Counted from the first letter of the stretch, positions 24,996 through 37,276 are shown. The stretch: DNA of 64,000 bases from Capra hircus (GCF_001704415.2 NC_030820.1:2742541-2806540); one strand, 5' to 3'. Notes: generated by a model from the sequence alone, not told the origin. Program-made: numbers and translations.

Positions 24996-25439
24996 ATACT
25001 TACATGTTATTTTTCTTAGGGCTTCAGTTCCTCTGCCGTCTTGTGACGTCTTCTAGAAACCTTGAGATTGTCTACGATTATACTTCAAAAGGGGTCTGAG
25101 AATACCTATAAACTCTTTCGCAAAATTGTGTGTATGTATTTATGTTCATGTTTATGAGGAAGAATTTGTAATTTCTATTAGATTCTAAAAGTAGTAGCCC
25201 TGTTGAAGCCTCATCTACATTTGGCTCTATCTTGCAGTTACATCATAATATGTTCCCTTCCCTTCATCTAAAAATATTTTAGTGGATCCTCACTGCCTTC
25301 AAAATAAAATGCAGATTTGTTTTGAGCACTTGCACCCTCTGTTTCACCAACTGTAACTATTCACAGTCTCAGGTTCACTCCTGCTTCCATGTATGCACAT
25401 ATCTCACTGACCTTCTCATCACTTCTCACCTGTAAGCAC
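24996..25439. other. Unassigned sequence
   Basis: No gene or element recognised. Confidence 0.4.
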
Positions 25440-26343
25440 ATCAGTTCACTTCAGTGCTCAGTCGTGTTTAACTATTTGAGACTCCATGGACTGCAGCACA
25501 CCAGGCTTCCCTGTCTACCACCAACTCCTGGAGCTCACTCAAACTCATATCCATAGAGTCAGTGATGCCATCAAACCATCTCATCCTCTGTTGTCCCCTT
25601 CTCCTCCTGACCTCAATCTTTCCCAGCATCAGGGTCTTTTCAAATGAGTCAGTACTTTGCATCAAGCGGCCAAAGTATTGGAGCTTCAGCTTCAGCATCA
25701 GTCCTTCCAATGAATATTCAGGACTGATTTTCTTTAGGATGGACTGGTTGGATCTCCTTGCAGTCCAAGGGACTCTCAAGAGTCTTCTCCAACATCACAG
25801 CTCAAAAGCATCAATTCTTTGGCTCTCAGCTTTCTTTATAGTCCAGCTCTCACATCCATACATGACTACTGGAAAAACCATAGCTCTGACAAGATAGACC
25901 TTTGTCGGAAAAGTAATGTCTCTGCTTTATAATATGCTATCGAGGTTGGTCATAACTTTTCTTCTGAGGAGCAAGTGTCTTAATTTCATGGCTGCAGTCA
26001 CCACCTGCAGTGATTTTGAAGCCCAAGAAAATAAAGCCTGTCACTGTTGCTACTGTTTCCCCATCTATTTGCTATGAAGTGGTGGGACCAGCTGCCATGA
26101 TCTTAGTTTTTTGAAGGTTGAGTTTTAAGCCAACTTTTTCACTCTCCTTTTTCACTTTCGTCAAGTTTCTTTAGTTCTTCACTTTCTGCCATAAGGGTAC
26201 TGTCATCTGTGCATCTGAGGTTATTGATATTTCTCCAAGCAATCTTGATTCCAGCGTGTGCTTCAACCAGCCCAGTATTTTGCATGATGCATTCTGCATG
26301 TAAGTTAAACAAGCAAGGTGACAATATACAGGCTTGAGGTACT

Positions 26344-26370
26344 CCAAATTGGGACTGGTTCCCAATTTGG
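26344..26370. repeat. Perfect 11-bp inverted repeat, 5-bp loop
   Basis: ccaaattggga at 26344-26354 is the exact reverse complement of tcccaatttgg at 26360-26370. It lies just before the LTR insertion point. Other BovB copies in this window lack the left arm at this place. Confidence 0.85.
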
Positions 26371-26374
26371 AACC

Positions 26375-27597
26375 TGCCGGGGTCCAGCCCCGGTGGATCC
26401 AGGGAATTTGAAGTGGGGACGGCGTTGGCGAGGAAAGACTTATTTGTTTATTAATATGATTAGATTAAGAAACAATGGTATAGTAGGAAAATTAAGTAGA
26501 GAAAAAGGGCTGAATAACTTGGATTATGTGGAAGACCAATAAAGTTCCAGACAAGGAACTTGCACCATCTATGTTAGGCCACCGGCGACCGTTTGAATAT
26601 CAGAGAGTGCCCCGCCTTGGGCTCTCTCTTATGGATCTTAGAAGCCGGGACAAATAAGTAGACATAATGAGCCTCCCTGCTCCAGATGGGAATTCAGCCA
26701 GAAAAAGAAAAGAACGACATGGGGAAGCCCAGCATCCGTGCAAGACTCCAAAAACTATTTTTCAAAATCAGCTTATATACCTCAAGTTGTACATAAAGAA
26801 ATAGAGTTATGCAGGGGCAGCAGTCCTACCCTCATTGAGACAAGGCTTTCTTTTTGCATACCCTCCCATATACAAAAGGTCTCAGGTGGTTTACATTATC
26901 TTCTGGCCAAGAAGCTTGTTAACATTTTTATGGCTCTCTTCCTGGATAATTGTCCAGAAAACTCCTTTTCCCTAGAAGTGTTTTTTCTTTACTCTGCATC
27001 ACCCTCAAAGTACAAAAAAGTTACATTCCTATAGAACAAAGGTGCAATGGGTTATAATAAAGAAAGTACTTAACTCAAAGATCTAGTGTTGCTAATACCA
27101 GGTCTACTACCTGTTTTTCTATATACCAACTATACCTAAAAATAAAAGATATGAAAATTTGGCAGCAAGTATTGGCTCAACAAATGAAACCTTTAATCAG
27201 TCCTATTCTAATGATTTTGACTCCTCAGAAGCCTCGACATTCCTAGGATGTTTTAAGGTGGGAGGCCTCAAACAATCACATGCGCAGCTGTACAGGCAGG
27301 CTAGAAAGCCATCAGAGGGGTTTTTGGATTGAAACACTCGTATTATGCCCAGGAGATTTACTATCTAAAAGCTCTAAATTTTTCCAGAAAAAGGTGGTGG
27401 GGGGACAGTCCCCTGTTAATGACAGAAGAGTAGGTGGAAAGCATAACACAGTAAAGCAGGCAGACTCTGGTCTTGGGGGGTGGATGCTCAGGAATTTCCA
27501 GGGGGAATCCCTGAAGCCAAACACATCCTTGCGTTTTGTCATGCTTCCTTCCGCATGACCTTGTCATGGGTGGGATTCCTTACGCTGGCTCCCGACA
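26375..27597 (-). mobile_element. Solo retroviral LTR, 1223 bp, inside BovB
   Basis: On the minus strand it begins TGTCGGGAGCC at 27597 and ends CCCCGGCA at 26375, the TG...CA ends of a retroviral LTR. A TATA-like gtatataagc lies at 26780-26771 and an AATAAA signal at 26452-26447, so U3, R and a short U5 can be placed. BovB is continuous across the insertion. Flanks are ggaacc (26369-26374) and ggaaac (27598-27603), a 6-bp duplication with one change, the length usual for class II (betaretrovirus-like) ERVs. No internal genes remain, as expected after LTR-LTR recombination. Confidence 0.88.
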
Positions 27598-29434
27598 GGA
27601 AACAGTCTGTTGTTCCATGTCCCATTCTAACTGTTGCTTCTTGACCTGCATACAGATTTCTCAGGAGGCAGGTAAAGTGATCTGGTATTCTCATTTCTTT
27701 AAGACTCTTCCACAACTTGTTGTGATCCACACAGTCAAAGACTTTGGCATAGTCAATAAAGCAGAAGTAGATGTTTTTCTAAAACTCTCTTGCTTCTTCA
27801 ATGATCCAACAGATGCTGGCAATTTGATCTCTGGTTCCTCTGCCTTTTCTAAATCCAACTTGAATATCTGGAAGTTCATGGTTCATGTACTATTGAAGTC
27901 TGGCTTGGAGAATTTTGAGAATTGCTTTACTAGCATGTGAGCTGAGTGCAATCATTCAGTAGTTTGAACATTCTTTGGCATTGCCTTTCTTTGGGATTGG
28001 AATGAAAACTGACCTTTTCCAGTCCTGTGGCCACTGCTGAGTTCTCTAAATTTGCTGGCATATTGAGTGCAGCGCTTTCACAGCATCATCTTTCAGGATT
28101 TGAAATATCTCAACTGGAATTCCATCACCTCCTCTAGCTCTTTTCTTAGTGATGCTTTCTAAGGCCCACTTGACTTCACAGTCTAGGATGTTTGGCTCTA
28201 GCTGAGTGATCACACCATCGTGATTATCTGGGTCAGGAAGATCTGTTTTGGTATAGTTTTCCTGTGTATTCTCACAAACTCTTCTTAATATCTTCTTCTT
28301 CTGTTAGGTCTGTACCATTTCTGTCCTTCATTGCACCCTTCTTTGCATGAAATGTTCCCTTGGTATCTCTAATTTTCTTGAAGTGATCTCAGTCTTTTCC
28401 CATTCTATTGTTCTTCCTCTATCTTTACATTGAACACTAAGGAAGGCTTTCTTATCTCTCCTTGCTATTCTTTGGAACTCTGCATTCAAATGGGTATATC
28501 TTTCCTTTTCTCCTTTGCCTTCAGCTGCTCTTCTTTTCTCAGCTATTTGAAAGGCCTCCTCAGACAACCATGTTGCCTTTTTGCATTTCTTTTTCTTTGG
28601 AATGGTCTTGATCCCTGTCTCCTGTACAATGTAATGAACCTCCATCCATAGTTCTTCAGGCACTTTATCTATCAGATCTAATCCCTTGTATCTATTTGTC
28701 ACTTCCACTGTATACAATCATAAGGGATTTGATTTAGGTCATACCTGAATGGTCTAGTGATGTTCCCTACTTTCTTCAACTTAAGTCTGAATTTGGCAAT
28801 AAAGAGTTCATGATCTGAGCCACAGTCAGCTCCTGGTCTTGTTTTTGTTGACTGTATAGAGCTCCATCTTTGGCTGCAAATAATTTAATCAATCTGATTT
28901 CAGTATTGACCATCTAGAGATGTCCATGTGGAGAGTCATCTCTTGTGTTGTTGGAAGAGGGTGTTTGCTATGACCAGTGCATTCTCTTGGCAAAACTCTG
29001 TTAGCCTTTGCCCCACTTCATTTTGTATTCTAAGACCAAAGTTGACTCTTATTCCAGTCTTTGGAGTAATTTTTGATTTCCTTCTTTTGCATTCCAGTCC
29101 CCTGTGATGAGGAGGCCATCATTTTTTGGTGTTAGTTCTATAAGGTCTTGAAGGTCTTCATAGAACCATTCAACTTCAGCTTCTTTGGCATTAGTAGTTG
29201 GGGCATAGACTTGGATTACTATGATATTGAATGGTTTGCCTTGGAAACGAACAGAGATCATTCTGTCATTTTTGAGATTGCACCCAAATACTGCATTTCA
29301 GACTCTTTTGTTGACTATGAGGGCTACTCCATTTTTTCTAAGGGATTCTATCCCACAGTAGTAGATATGATGGTCATCTGAATTAAATTCTCCCATTCTG
29401 GTCCATTTTAGTTCACTGATTCTGAAAATGTTGA

Positions 29435-30656
29435 TGCCACCGACCCATATGCACATAGATGGCTCATATTCATCCTTGGGAAGAGTTTGATCTAGAAGCA
29501 GATTCTAAGACAAGGATTCAACTGTTAGAGTTTATTCGGGAGTTAATGCCAGAAAGCACAGGTAAAAAGCCAGAATGGAAGAAATCCTGTGAAAGGTGTA
29601 TTATCAAGCCAGTTGCCACTGTGGGCAATTAGCAAAATTCCATCCCACTGATGACCTCTAGGAGACAACATAGAACAACTCCAGAGCTAGCTATGAAGCA
29701 AAAAAGGTAAGGTATTTATGCAACAGCTCCTGGAAGTCACTGTTCTTGGGGGGGACTTCCTGCAGCAACTGCATGTGTCCCGTGGCTGAGGAAAAAAAGC
29801 CTTCAAGTGTTGTGTCTTAGGTTTTCCCTCTAAATAGCTTGTAGCATAGAAGTGAATGCTGAGGGTATGAGGACAGGGTAATGTCAGTTTCACTACAAAA
29901 TCTGAACTGTACAGACTCCCCTGTAAACATACCCAATCAAAGTAAACTAAGCCAAGAGACATTCTCAAAAGATCATTCTCCCTCACTTGAGTTATGTAAC
30001 TCTTTATTTGCCCTCTTAGTGACCTATGACAACTTCTATAAATATATTAGCTACATAATTGAGAAAATATTTATTAAACTGATGCCCCAGACTGGGTATT
30101 GTGCTAGGCAATGAGGACGTAGCAGTGAAAATGGCAGGTGTCCAACCATCAATTACAGGAGTGATGACTATCACACAACAATAACTAGTTGACTATTTGT
30201 CTGCATCCAAGACTAAACACTATCTTTTGTGCGTTAATTCTTAGGCCTTACTCATTATCTGGCACAAAGTGTACAGTCAATAAATGCTGATCAGTGATGA
30301 GTGAATAAATGAAGTACATTCTTCATGCTTATCTGAAGCCTTTCATTTGGAAATTGTGAGCATGTGGAACAATTCCAAGTTGAACTGGGCATTGAAATTC
30401 TACCAATAAGCACAGATCTTGGAAATCACTGCCTTATTTTGGACATGTCACCTTGACTGGAGGCTTTAGTAATCCATACCTAGCTGTAACCCAGAAGGAA
30501 CGTTCCATACAATTGCAAATAGCATGGTTTTGGTGGTTTTTTTTTTTCAGTAAACTCAAAGCAACCCAACTTTGCAGGCAGAATCACTGCAATTGATCAG
30601 CTGTAAATAAATTCAGACCTAATAGACAGCCTTTTAATCTTTAAAATAATTCCCAA
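29435..30656. other. Unassigned sequence with ancient repeat traces
   Basis: Patches at about 30040-30150 (attgtgctaggcaatgagga) and 30235-30310 (ctggcacaaagtgtacagtc, caataaatgctgatcag) look like MIR/L2-age repeats. No gene seen. Confidence 0.4.
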
Positions 30657-31061
30657 TGTGAAACATGAGGGTTAAGCCAGCTCCGCGTATGCAGCCTTAG
30701 GCACGTCCCTAAGCTCCCTGTCCCCCCCCTGAAGAATTTACTACCTTAAGGCTCCGGACGTCTCGTCTTGCAACATTTCATAGAAGATAGATTAGCTTAT
30801 TGATAGAAGATAGATTATCTATTTGTGATCTGCACACAATGGTAAGGTCTTGTGATTGTATCTGGAGATTAATATACAATCTTGTGAATGTCAGAAGTCA
30901 CGTACTTTATCCTATATATACTGCAGCACAATAAAGGAAGGCATCAGCCATTTTGGTCTGATCCTCTCAACCCCATCTTTTGTCTCTCTCTTATTTTTCT
31001 TAGCGGGACGCTCCGTTCTCTCCCTGTGCAGGTGCGACTCTTGCTTGTGCTGGCCGCGGCA
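30657..31061 (+). mobile_element. Probable solo ERV LTR
   Basis: It can be bounded as TG...CA with a TATA-like cctatatata (30911-30920), AATAAA (30930-30935) and a C/T-rich U5 ending ggccgcggca. That order identifies plus orientation. I recognise it as a common ruminant ERV LTR. The flanks (tcccaa before, caactg after) do not match, so the 5' limit may be a truncation. Confidence 0.7.
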
Positions 31062-31524
31062 CAACTGCAGTGATTCAGCGCACATGCATGCAAACCAGAG
31101 TAGAATCACTTCCTGACCTTCTGGTGAAGGGAAGTGCAATATAATATATGGAGAACTTTCTTGATTATTTTATCTTTTATAACTGAATTTTTCTTAAGAA
31201 GAAATGCAGTCTAACATAAAAAGTCTAAAGAAATATTTTCAGACAAGAATGGAAGTTCCATCATGTTTGTCTAGAGGCTTGTTAAGAGTCACACAATCAA
31301 AGACAGTGCTGAAGAAAAAGGCATTTGAATTATTCTACGAATATAACTCTACTCTTTATTTCCACTTACTACTATTTTTCTGGAGATGTCTTGATATGCA
31401 AATAAACTCATTTTACTAAACAGTGTTGTGATCGAGTGAGCCACCTGTTGGTCATTGCTGACAACTGAACCATAATTGGGTTACAATTTTGTTTTCCACA
31501 TGACTTGCTGCTGGAATACACTGC
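31062..31524. other. Unassigned sequence
   Basis: No gene or element recognised. Confidence 0.4.
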
Positions 31525-31680
31525 AGAGCACTGGTTATTGAACTTTGATGTGTCTCAGGATCACCTGAAGAACTAATACAGAATACACAGCACTGTGTTT
31601 CTTATAGCAGGACAGGGACTGGCTCTTTGTATTTTTACCAAGTTCTCACACCCACTGAAGATTGAGAATCACTGCTCTTC
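31525..31680 (+). repeat. MER5-like hAT remnant
   Basis: Order of ctcaggatcacctgaagaac near its start and gattgagaatcactgctc at its end fits a diverged MER5-type element. The next SINE sits in its last bases. Confidence 0.45.
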
Positions 31681-31881
31681 ATTGTTTATTCCCTAAGTCA
31701 TGTCAGATTTTTGTGACCCTATGGACACAAAAGGATCCTCTGTCTATGGGATTTCCTAGACAAGAATACTGGAGTGGGTTGCCATTTTCTTCTCCGGGGG
31801 CTCTTCCCAATCCAAGGCTCAAACCCATGTCTCTTGCATTGGCAGGTGGATTCTTTACCACTGAGCCACCTGGGAAGCCCT
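31677..31881 (-). mobile_element. Bov-tA SINE with 10-bp duplication
   Basis: aatcactgct occurs at 31667-31676 and 31882-31891. The reversed head ends at gccacctgggaagccct. Confidence 0.92.
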
Positions 31882-31957
31882 AATCACTGCTACGGATTTT
31901 CTCAGATATTTTGAGCAATTATTTTACGCAGAGCACCTATGAAAAAGTTTTAAATAT

Positions 31958-32059
31958 TGGATCTTCCCAGATGATGCAGTGGTAAAGAGTTTGCCTGCAG
32001 GAGACACAAGAGGTGTAGGTTCAATCCCTGAGTCAGTATATCACTCAAAAAAAAAAAAG
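31958..32059 (+). mobile_element. tRNA-Glu-type SINE head with A tail
   Basis: cttcccagatgatgcagtgg through ggttcaatccctgagtcag, followed by an A run (32047-32058). The BovB-derived body is missing, so this is a truncated Bov-tA or a CHR-type head. Confidence 0.7.
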
Positions 32060-32594
32060 ATTATCAAAGAAAATCAAAATTGTATTTTGCAAAACAAATG
32101 GAAGCAATTCAAGTATCAGTCTATTGAAGAAGCAGCATTTCCTTTTGTATTAATGCAGAAGAAACTATAGTTGAATTGTGTACTAAATGCTCATGGGAAA
32201 CCTGCAAATTATTCTTAGAATAGTGGCCTATTAAATACTGATCAAGGCTACAACCTTCCTTTATTTTTAGCCTTCCTCTGCTTTCTTGCTTAAATTCTAA
32301 TTTTAAATCAGTGCCCTGCACATTCAATATTCAACTTCTTTTCCAACCCATAGTTCTTTTTCTGATAATTTAAATTATTTTTTATCTAAAAGCCATTTAT
32401 TGAATTATTTTTATTTCATTAAAAATAAAATAGGTCATATTACAGATGGAGACTTCAGCTCAAAAAATGATTTCTGTCTGTAGAAAACTTTAAAAAAGTA
32501 CAAACCTCAGCATTAAAGAACTTGGTTCAAATATGGTAAATTTTAGTTCAGCGTACACTGAAAAAATTCTAAAAAATAGTAAACGTTACTACTT
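32060..32594. other. Unassigned AT-rich sequence
   Basis: No gene. A/T-rich patches near 32365-32430. Confidence 0.4.
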
Positions 32595-33110
32595 CAAACT
32601 TACTAGAATGGTTAAAAACAAAAAAAGAGTGATCACACCAAATCTTGGTGAGGATATAGAGCTACTGGTACTGTTTGGAATGTAAAATGGTATGATCAAC
32701 CTGGGAAAAAGTCTTTTATAAAGTTAAAACATTAATGGTTATGATACAGTAAGTGCCCTCGTGGGAGAAAGTACCTGCAAGAGAAATGAAACACATGTCC
32801 AGGAAAAGACTTATGAAGCATCTTCATAAAACTTTATTAATAATAGCCCAAACCTGAAAACAACTCAAATACCCATCAATTTGTAATGGCGAAGTAACTA
32901 TGCTGTTCTCACATAGTGGACTACTAATCAGCAACACATAAGGATCAATTTCTAAGTAAAAATGGTACAGATGACTCTCGCAGTCATTATGCCAAGCGAA
33001 AAAAAGATATAACTGAGGAGGTGATGTGTAATTTCATTTACAAGAAGTTTTAAAAAGAGGCAAAACTAATATACAGTGATAGATCAGCTCAGAGGTTGCT
33101 CATTGGATCG
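32595..33110 (+). mobile_element. Ancient L1 3' region
   Basis: Diverged but ordered L1 features: acttactagaatggttaaaa, aatagcccaaacctgaaaac, aatacccatcaatttgtaat and catttacaagaagttttaaa, typical of an L1M-age copy ending in the 3' UTR. Confidence 0.7.
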
Positions 33111-33138
33111 ATTAATTGGAGGCACGTGATATTGTGAT

Positions 33139-33769
33139 AATAGATGGGGAAACAGTGTCAGACTGTATTTTTCTGGGCTCCAAAGTCACTGCAGATGGTG
33201 ACTGCAGCCATGAAATTAAAAGACGCTTACTTCTTGGAAGGAAAGTTATGACCAACCGAGATAGCATATTCAAAAGCAGAGACATTACTTGCCAACAAAG
33301 GTCCGTCTAAAGGCTATGGTTTTTCCTGTGGTCATGTATGGATGTGAGAGTTGGACTGTGAAGAAAGCTGAGCAATGAAGAATTGATGCTTTTAAACTGG
33401 TGTTGGAGAAGACTCTTGAGAGTCCCTTGGACTGCAAGGAGATCCAACTAGTCCATTCTAAAGGAGATCAGTCCTGGGTGTTCTTTGGAAGGAATGATGC
33501 TAAAGCTGAAACTCCAATACTTTGGCCACCTCATGCAAAGAGTTGAGTCATTGGAAAAGACTCTGATGCTGGGAGAGATTAGGGGCAGGAGGAGAAGGGG
33601 ACGACTGAGGATGAGATGACTGGATGGCATCACTGACTCGATGGACATGAGTTTGAGTGAACTCCAGGAGTTGGTGATGGATGGGGAGGCCCGGCGTGCT
33701 GCAGTTCATGGGGTCGCAAAGAGTCGGACACGACTGAGCGGCTGAACTGAACTGAACTGAACTGAAATA
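33139..33769 (+). mobile_element. BovB LINE 3' fragment with 10-bp duplication
   Basis: Bracketed by atattgtgat at 33129-33138 and 33770-33779. It covers the last 600 bp of BovB and ends in four actga repeats, the expected tail. Confidence 0.93.
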
Positions 33770-33786
33770 ATATTGTGATTTATAAT

Positions 33787-33860
33787 AAGAAATGTATATA
33801 CTTGGAATGTATATACTCTTGGAATGTATATACTTGGAATGTATGTACTCTTTGGAATTT
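33787..33860. repeat. Short imperfect tandem repeat
   Basis: Four copies of a 14-17-bp unit based on ttggaatgtatatact, directly after the BovB insertion. Confidence 0.85.
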
Positions 33861-34854
33861 CCTAAGTGAATGTTAATAAAGTAACTTTTGGACTTCACCT
33901 AAGAATGGGGGGCTGGTTATCAACTGATGTTCCAAGAATTACTTGGTGATAGATGGGAACTTTGCTCTGTCCCCCAACCCACATACATTGGAATTGGGTC
34001 CAGGAAATCAAATTAAGGCATTAAGGAACTTTCTAATATGATGTAAATGTTCTCTTTGGAAGATACTATATTTTCAAATTGCATTGTTTTTATACTTAAG
34101 ATCTGTGCATTATATTGTATATACGTTTTTAATCTCAATTAAAGTGAAATATGTAGAATTCTGAATCTAGTGAAGCAGTTCTCCATCTTAGACTAAAAGC
34201 CTGAGAGAAGCTTATAAATTGTCCTTAGCGCTGCTGTGACCAATGGACATGTGTGTGTTCTCACATACATGTATGGTGGGGACACTGATAAACCTTACAA
34301 AAGATATTTCAAAAGCTACAGGTGAAGAGGCACTTGGATTTGGTTTGGGGATAAAGGTAGAGATATTGATCTGAGATCAGATAAAATGGTCTTTCTTCAA
34401 CCAAGAGAGTTTGAATATTTAAAAAGTTGGATGTCCATCACTGTCCTCACCGGATCATAAGAAAAGTTGCTGATTCCAAGTGAAAGCAAAGGTAGTTTAC
34501 TTAGATTTGGAAAGGAATACACAGCAAAAACCAGAGGTGAAGGGAAGAGTGAAAGCAGATGAACTTTTCAGGCTTTAGGTAAAGGTCCACATGGACCTGA
34601 AAGAGGTGGGCATCCTCCTGTTGGTGACATCATCCTGGGAATACCTGGAAGACATTTAGAAGGGGAGGTGGCATGAGAATTAAGCCTATCCCCTATCATC
34701 AGAGTTGCTCCTTGGATTTTTCAATGAAGCTTCATCAAACCCAAGCAGAGGCAGGACTCCCTAACACTAAGTCCCTACCCATTGGACTTGTATAGTTATA
34801 GACAAATTTCTTCTGTTAAGAGAAAAGAATATGTTAAAGAAAAGAATATCCATC
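33861..34854. other. Unassigned sequence
   Basis: No gene or clear element. Purine-rich around 34480-34560. Confidence 0.4.
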
Positions 34855-35096
34855 ACAAACGTATACATTACCATATTTAAAATAGATAGCTGGTGGGAAT
34901 TTGCTGTGCGACACAGGGAGCTCAAATCAGGTGCTCTGTGACAACCTTGAAATGCGATGGGGAGGGAGGTGGGAGAGAGGTTCAAGGCGGGTTAGGGGGG
35001 AACATACGTATACCTATGGCTGATTCATGTTAATGTACAGCAGAGACCAACACAATATTGCAAAGCAATTATCCTCCAGTTAAAAACAAATAAGAG
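34855..35096 (+). mobile_element. Ruminant L1 3' end
   Basis: Contains agctggtgggaatttgctgt, the G-rich tract ggggagggaggtgggagaga, cctatggctgattcatgtta and a short A-rich tail. 5' truncated. Confidence 0.85.
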
Positions 35097-35151
35097 GCAA
35101 TATGTTGCCAATTTCAGTGAAATGGTTGGAAGAACCAGTTTGGGTAGCTTC

Positions 35152-36105
35152 ATTGGTTCTCAACCCTGGTTATGTCATAATTATCTGAGCTGCTTCGAAA
35201 AATACCAGTGCCTGACCTCCCCCCTCACCCCCCCCCCACACACAGATACTGATTGAATAGGTCTATAAGGGGCTCAGGCAGTCCTAAAAATCAACTGGAG
35301 TTGGTTTAGAGCAATGGTGCTCACAGTGTGATCTTCAGGCCAGCAGCAGCATCATAACCAGAGAACTTGTTAGTTCAGTTCAGTTCAGTCACTCAGTCGT
35401 GTCCGACTCTTTGCGACCCCATGAATCGCAGCATGCCAGGCCTCCCTGTCCATCACCAACTCCCAGAGTTCACCCAGACTCACGTCCATCAAGTCTGTGA
35501 TGCTATCCAGCCATCTCATCCTCGGTCGTCCCCTTCTCCTCCTGCCCCTAATCCCTCCCAGCATCAGAGTCTTTTCCAATGACTCAACTCTTCGCATGAG
35601 GTGGCCAAAGTATTGGAGCTTCAGCTTTAGCATCATTCCTTCCAAAGAAATCCCAGGGTTGATCTCCTTTAGAATGGACTGGTTGGATCTCCTTGCAGTC
35701 CAAGGGACTCTCAAGAGTCTTCTCCAACACCACAGTTCAAAAGCATCAATTCTTCAGTGTTCAGCCTTCTTCACAGTCCAACTCTCACATCCTTACATGA
35801 CCACAGGAAAAACCATAGCCTTGACTAGATGGACCTTAGTTGGCAAAGTAATGTCTCTGCTTTTGAATATACTATCTAGGTTGGTCATAACTTTCCTTCC
35901 TGGGAGTAAGCATCTTTTAATTTCATGGCTGCAGTTACCATCTGCAGTGATTTTGGAGCCAAAAAAAAAAAAAGAGAACTTGTTAAAATAAAGGTTTTCA
36001 GGCCTCACCTAACTCTACTGAATCAGATTCAGGGATGGTGCCCAGCCGTCTTCATTTCAACAAGCCCCCTAGGTGATTCTAATGTACCACCTAGTTTGCC
36101 CACTG
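35152..36105 (+). repeat. Two MER5-like hAT remnants, one split by BovB
   Basis: 35152-35275 (ggttctcaaccctggttatg) and 35315-36105 (ctcacagtgtgatcttcagg, then ctactgaatcagattcaggg and ccctaggtgattctaatgta) follow MER5A-type consensus order. The second one continues cleanly on both sides of the BovB insertion. Confidence 0.65.
35373..35972 (-). mobile_element. BovB LINE 3' fragment with 13-bp duplication
   Basis: Identical agagaacttgtta at 35360-35372 and 35973-35985. The plus strand begins with ttcag tail repeats and reaches back to the codons after the RT box. At the 5' truncation point it carries an A run (35961-35973), longer than the four A's found there in other copies. The 109-codon C-terminal frame 35385-35714 is open, so the copy is fairly young. 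Confidence 0.94.
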
Positions 36106-37046
36106 ATTAGAAAATTTCTGTGGGACTGTTTCAGAATCAAGTCTTCCTGGATTTGGTTTTAAAGTCTCTGGCTTTTTGAAGCATTCCTCTTTTTATATCA
36201 TGGTATTAATTTCAATCTTAAGCCATTTTTGTATGAACTGCATATGGATAGTTCTATTTTCTAAAATTCCCCCTCCATTTCTTAAATTCTTTGCCCTTAA
36301 GTTTTCATCTCCCCTGCAGCTGATTGCTTTTGCCCTTTCTTTTCCTATTTCTTCTCTTCCTGAATCAGCTTCTTTTTACAAAGTCACATCTTTATCTGCT
36401 TTTGGGATATCCACCTTGCACTGCAAGGTTTTGCATTCATTTTCCAGTCAAGCTTAGCTAAATGCAGAGAATGAATCTCATGTTCTTTGTTTTCTCTTCC
36501 AGCTCATGCCTGGCTGACACCTCATCACTCAGTTTGGATGGGAAATGGCCTCAGTCTTTTCCAGCTATTGTTAACAAAGATTATATCCAGGAGATATATA
36601 TCACCTGTCATCTCTGATTAATTTTGTCTCCTCACTCTGGTGATTTACCAGTTATTTCAGCTGCCCAGTGCAATTATTCAAAACTTCAAATTCGTTTTCT
36701 TTGTAAACAAGAGTTTCCTCGAGGTTTTTCTGAATTTTATAGTCAATTGTAATTTTATTGGTTTTCTCAGCTAAGTGTTCCCTTCATTCTGGTTGGCTGC
36801 TTCCTACAGGAATTGCTCCATGCTCTCCTTAGGTCTTCATTTTTTTCTATCAAATCTGCCAGATGTCAAACTTCATCTTCTCTTTGCCAAGTTTTGCTGC
36901 ATTAGAATATTTTTTCCACTTTCAACATTTTATAGGATATCTTGAAAATATTTGTAATATTTCCATACCCTTCTTGCCTTCCAATATCTTATTCTACTTG
37001 TTTGATTTTATCTCATCTATTTTGTGTTTTATACTTTTTTGTGTGG
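36106..37046. other. Unassigned sequence
   Basis: T-rich on the plus strand with several chance frames below 95 codons. No gene or element recognised. Confidence 0.35.
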
Positions 37047-37056
37047 TTTATACTTC

Positions 37057-37268
37057 TTTTGTTGTTATTTAGTTGCCCAGTCATGTCCAGTCCTTTCATG
37101 ACCCCATGGACTGTAGCCCCCCAGGCTCCTCTGGCCACGGAATTTCCCAGGCAAGAATACTGGATTGGGTTGCCGTTTCCCTCTCCAGGGGATCTTCCTG
37201 ACTCAGGAATGTAACCCACATCTACCTTGGCAGGCAGATTCTTTACCAGTGAGTCACCTGGGAAACCC
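37057..37268 (-). mobile_element. Bov-tA SINE, first of two at one site
   Basis: Flanked by tttatacttc at 37047-37056 and 37269-37278. The reversed head ends at gagtcacctgggaaaccc. Confidence 0.92.
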
Positions 37269-37276
37269 TTTATACT

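Larger units (their letters stand above)
25440..29434 (-). mobile_element. Longest BovB copy, split by a solo LTR
   Basis: After removing the LTR at 26375-27597, about 2.77 kb of BovB remains, close to full length but lacking the 5' end. On the minus strand the order is the endonuclease region with NIIVIQVYAPTTN and TGDWNAK (29049-29261), a linker region (28328-28717), RT pieces (27691-27879), the catalytic box area and the C-terminal RRSNQSILKKISPEYSLEG (25468-25779). Frameshifts and stops break it into many frames and the YADD area is damaged (26139-26324 reads RCTDDSTLM). It is inactive. Confidence 0.92.
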
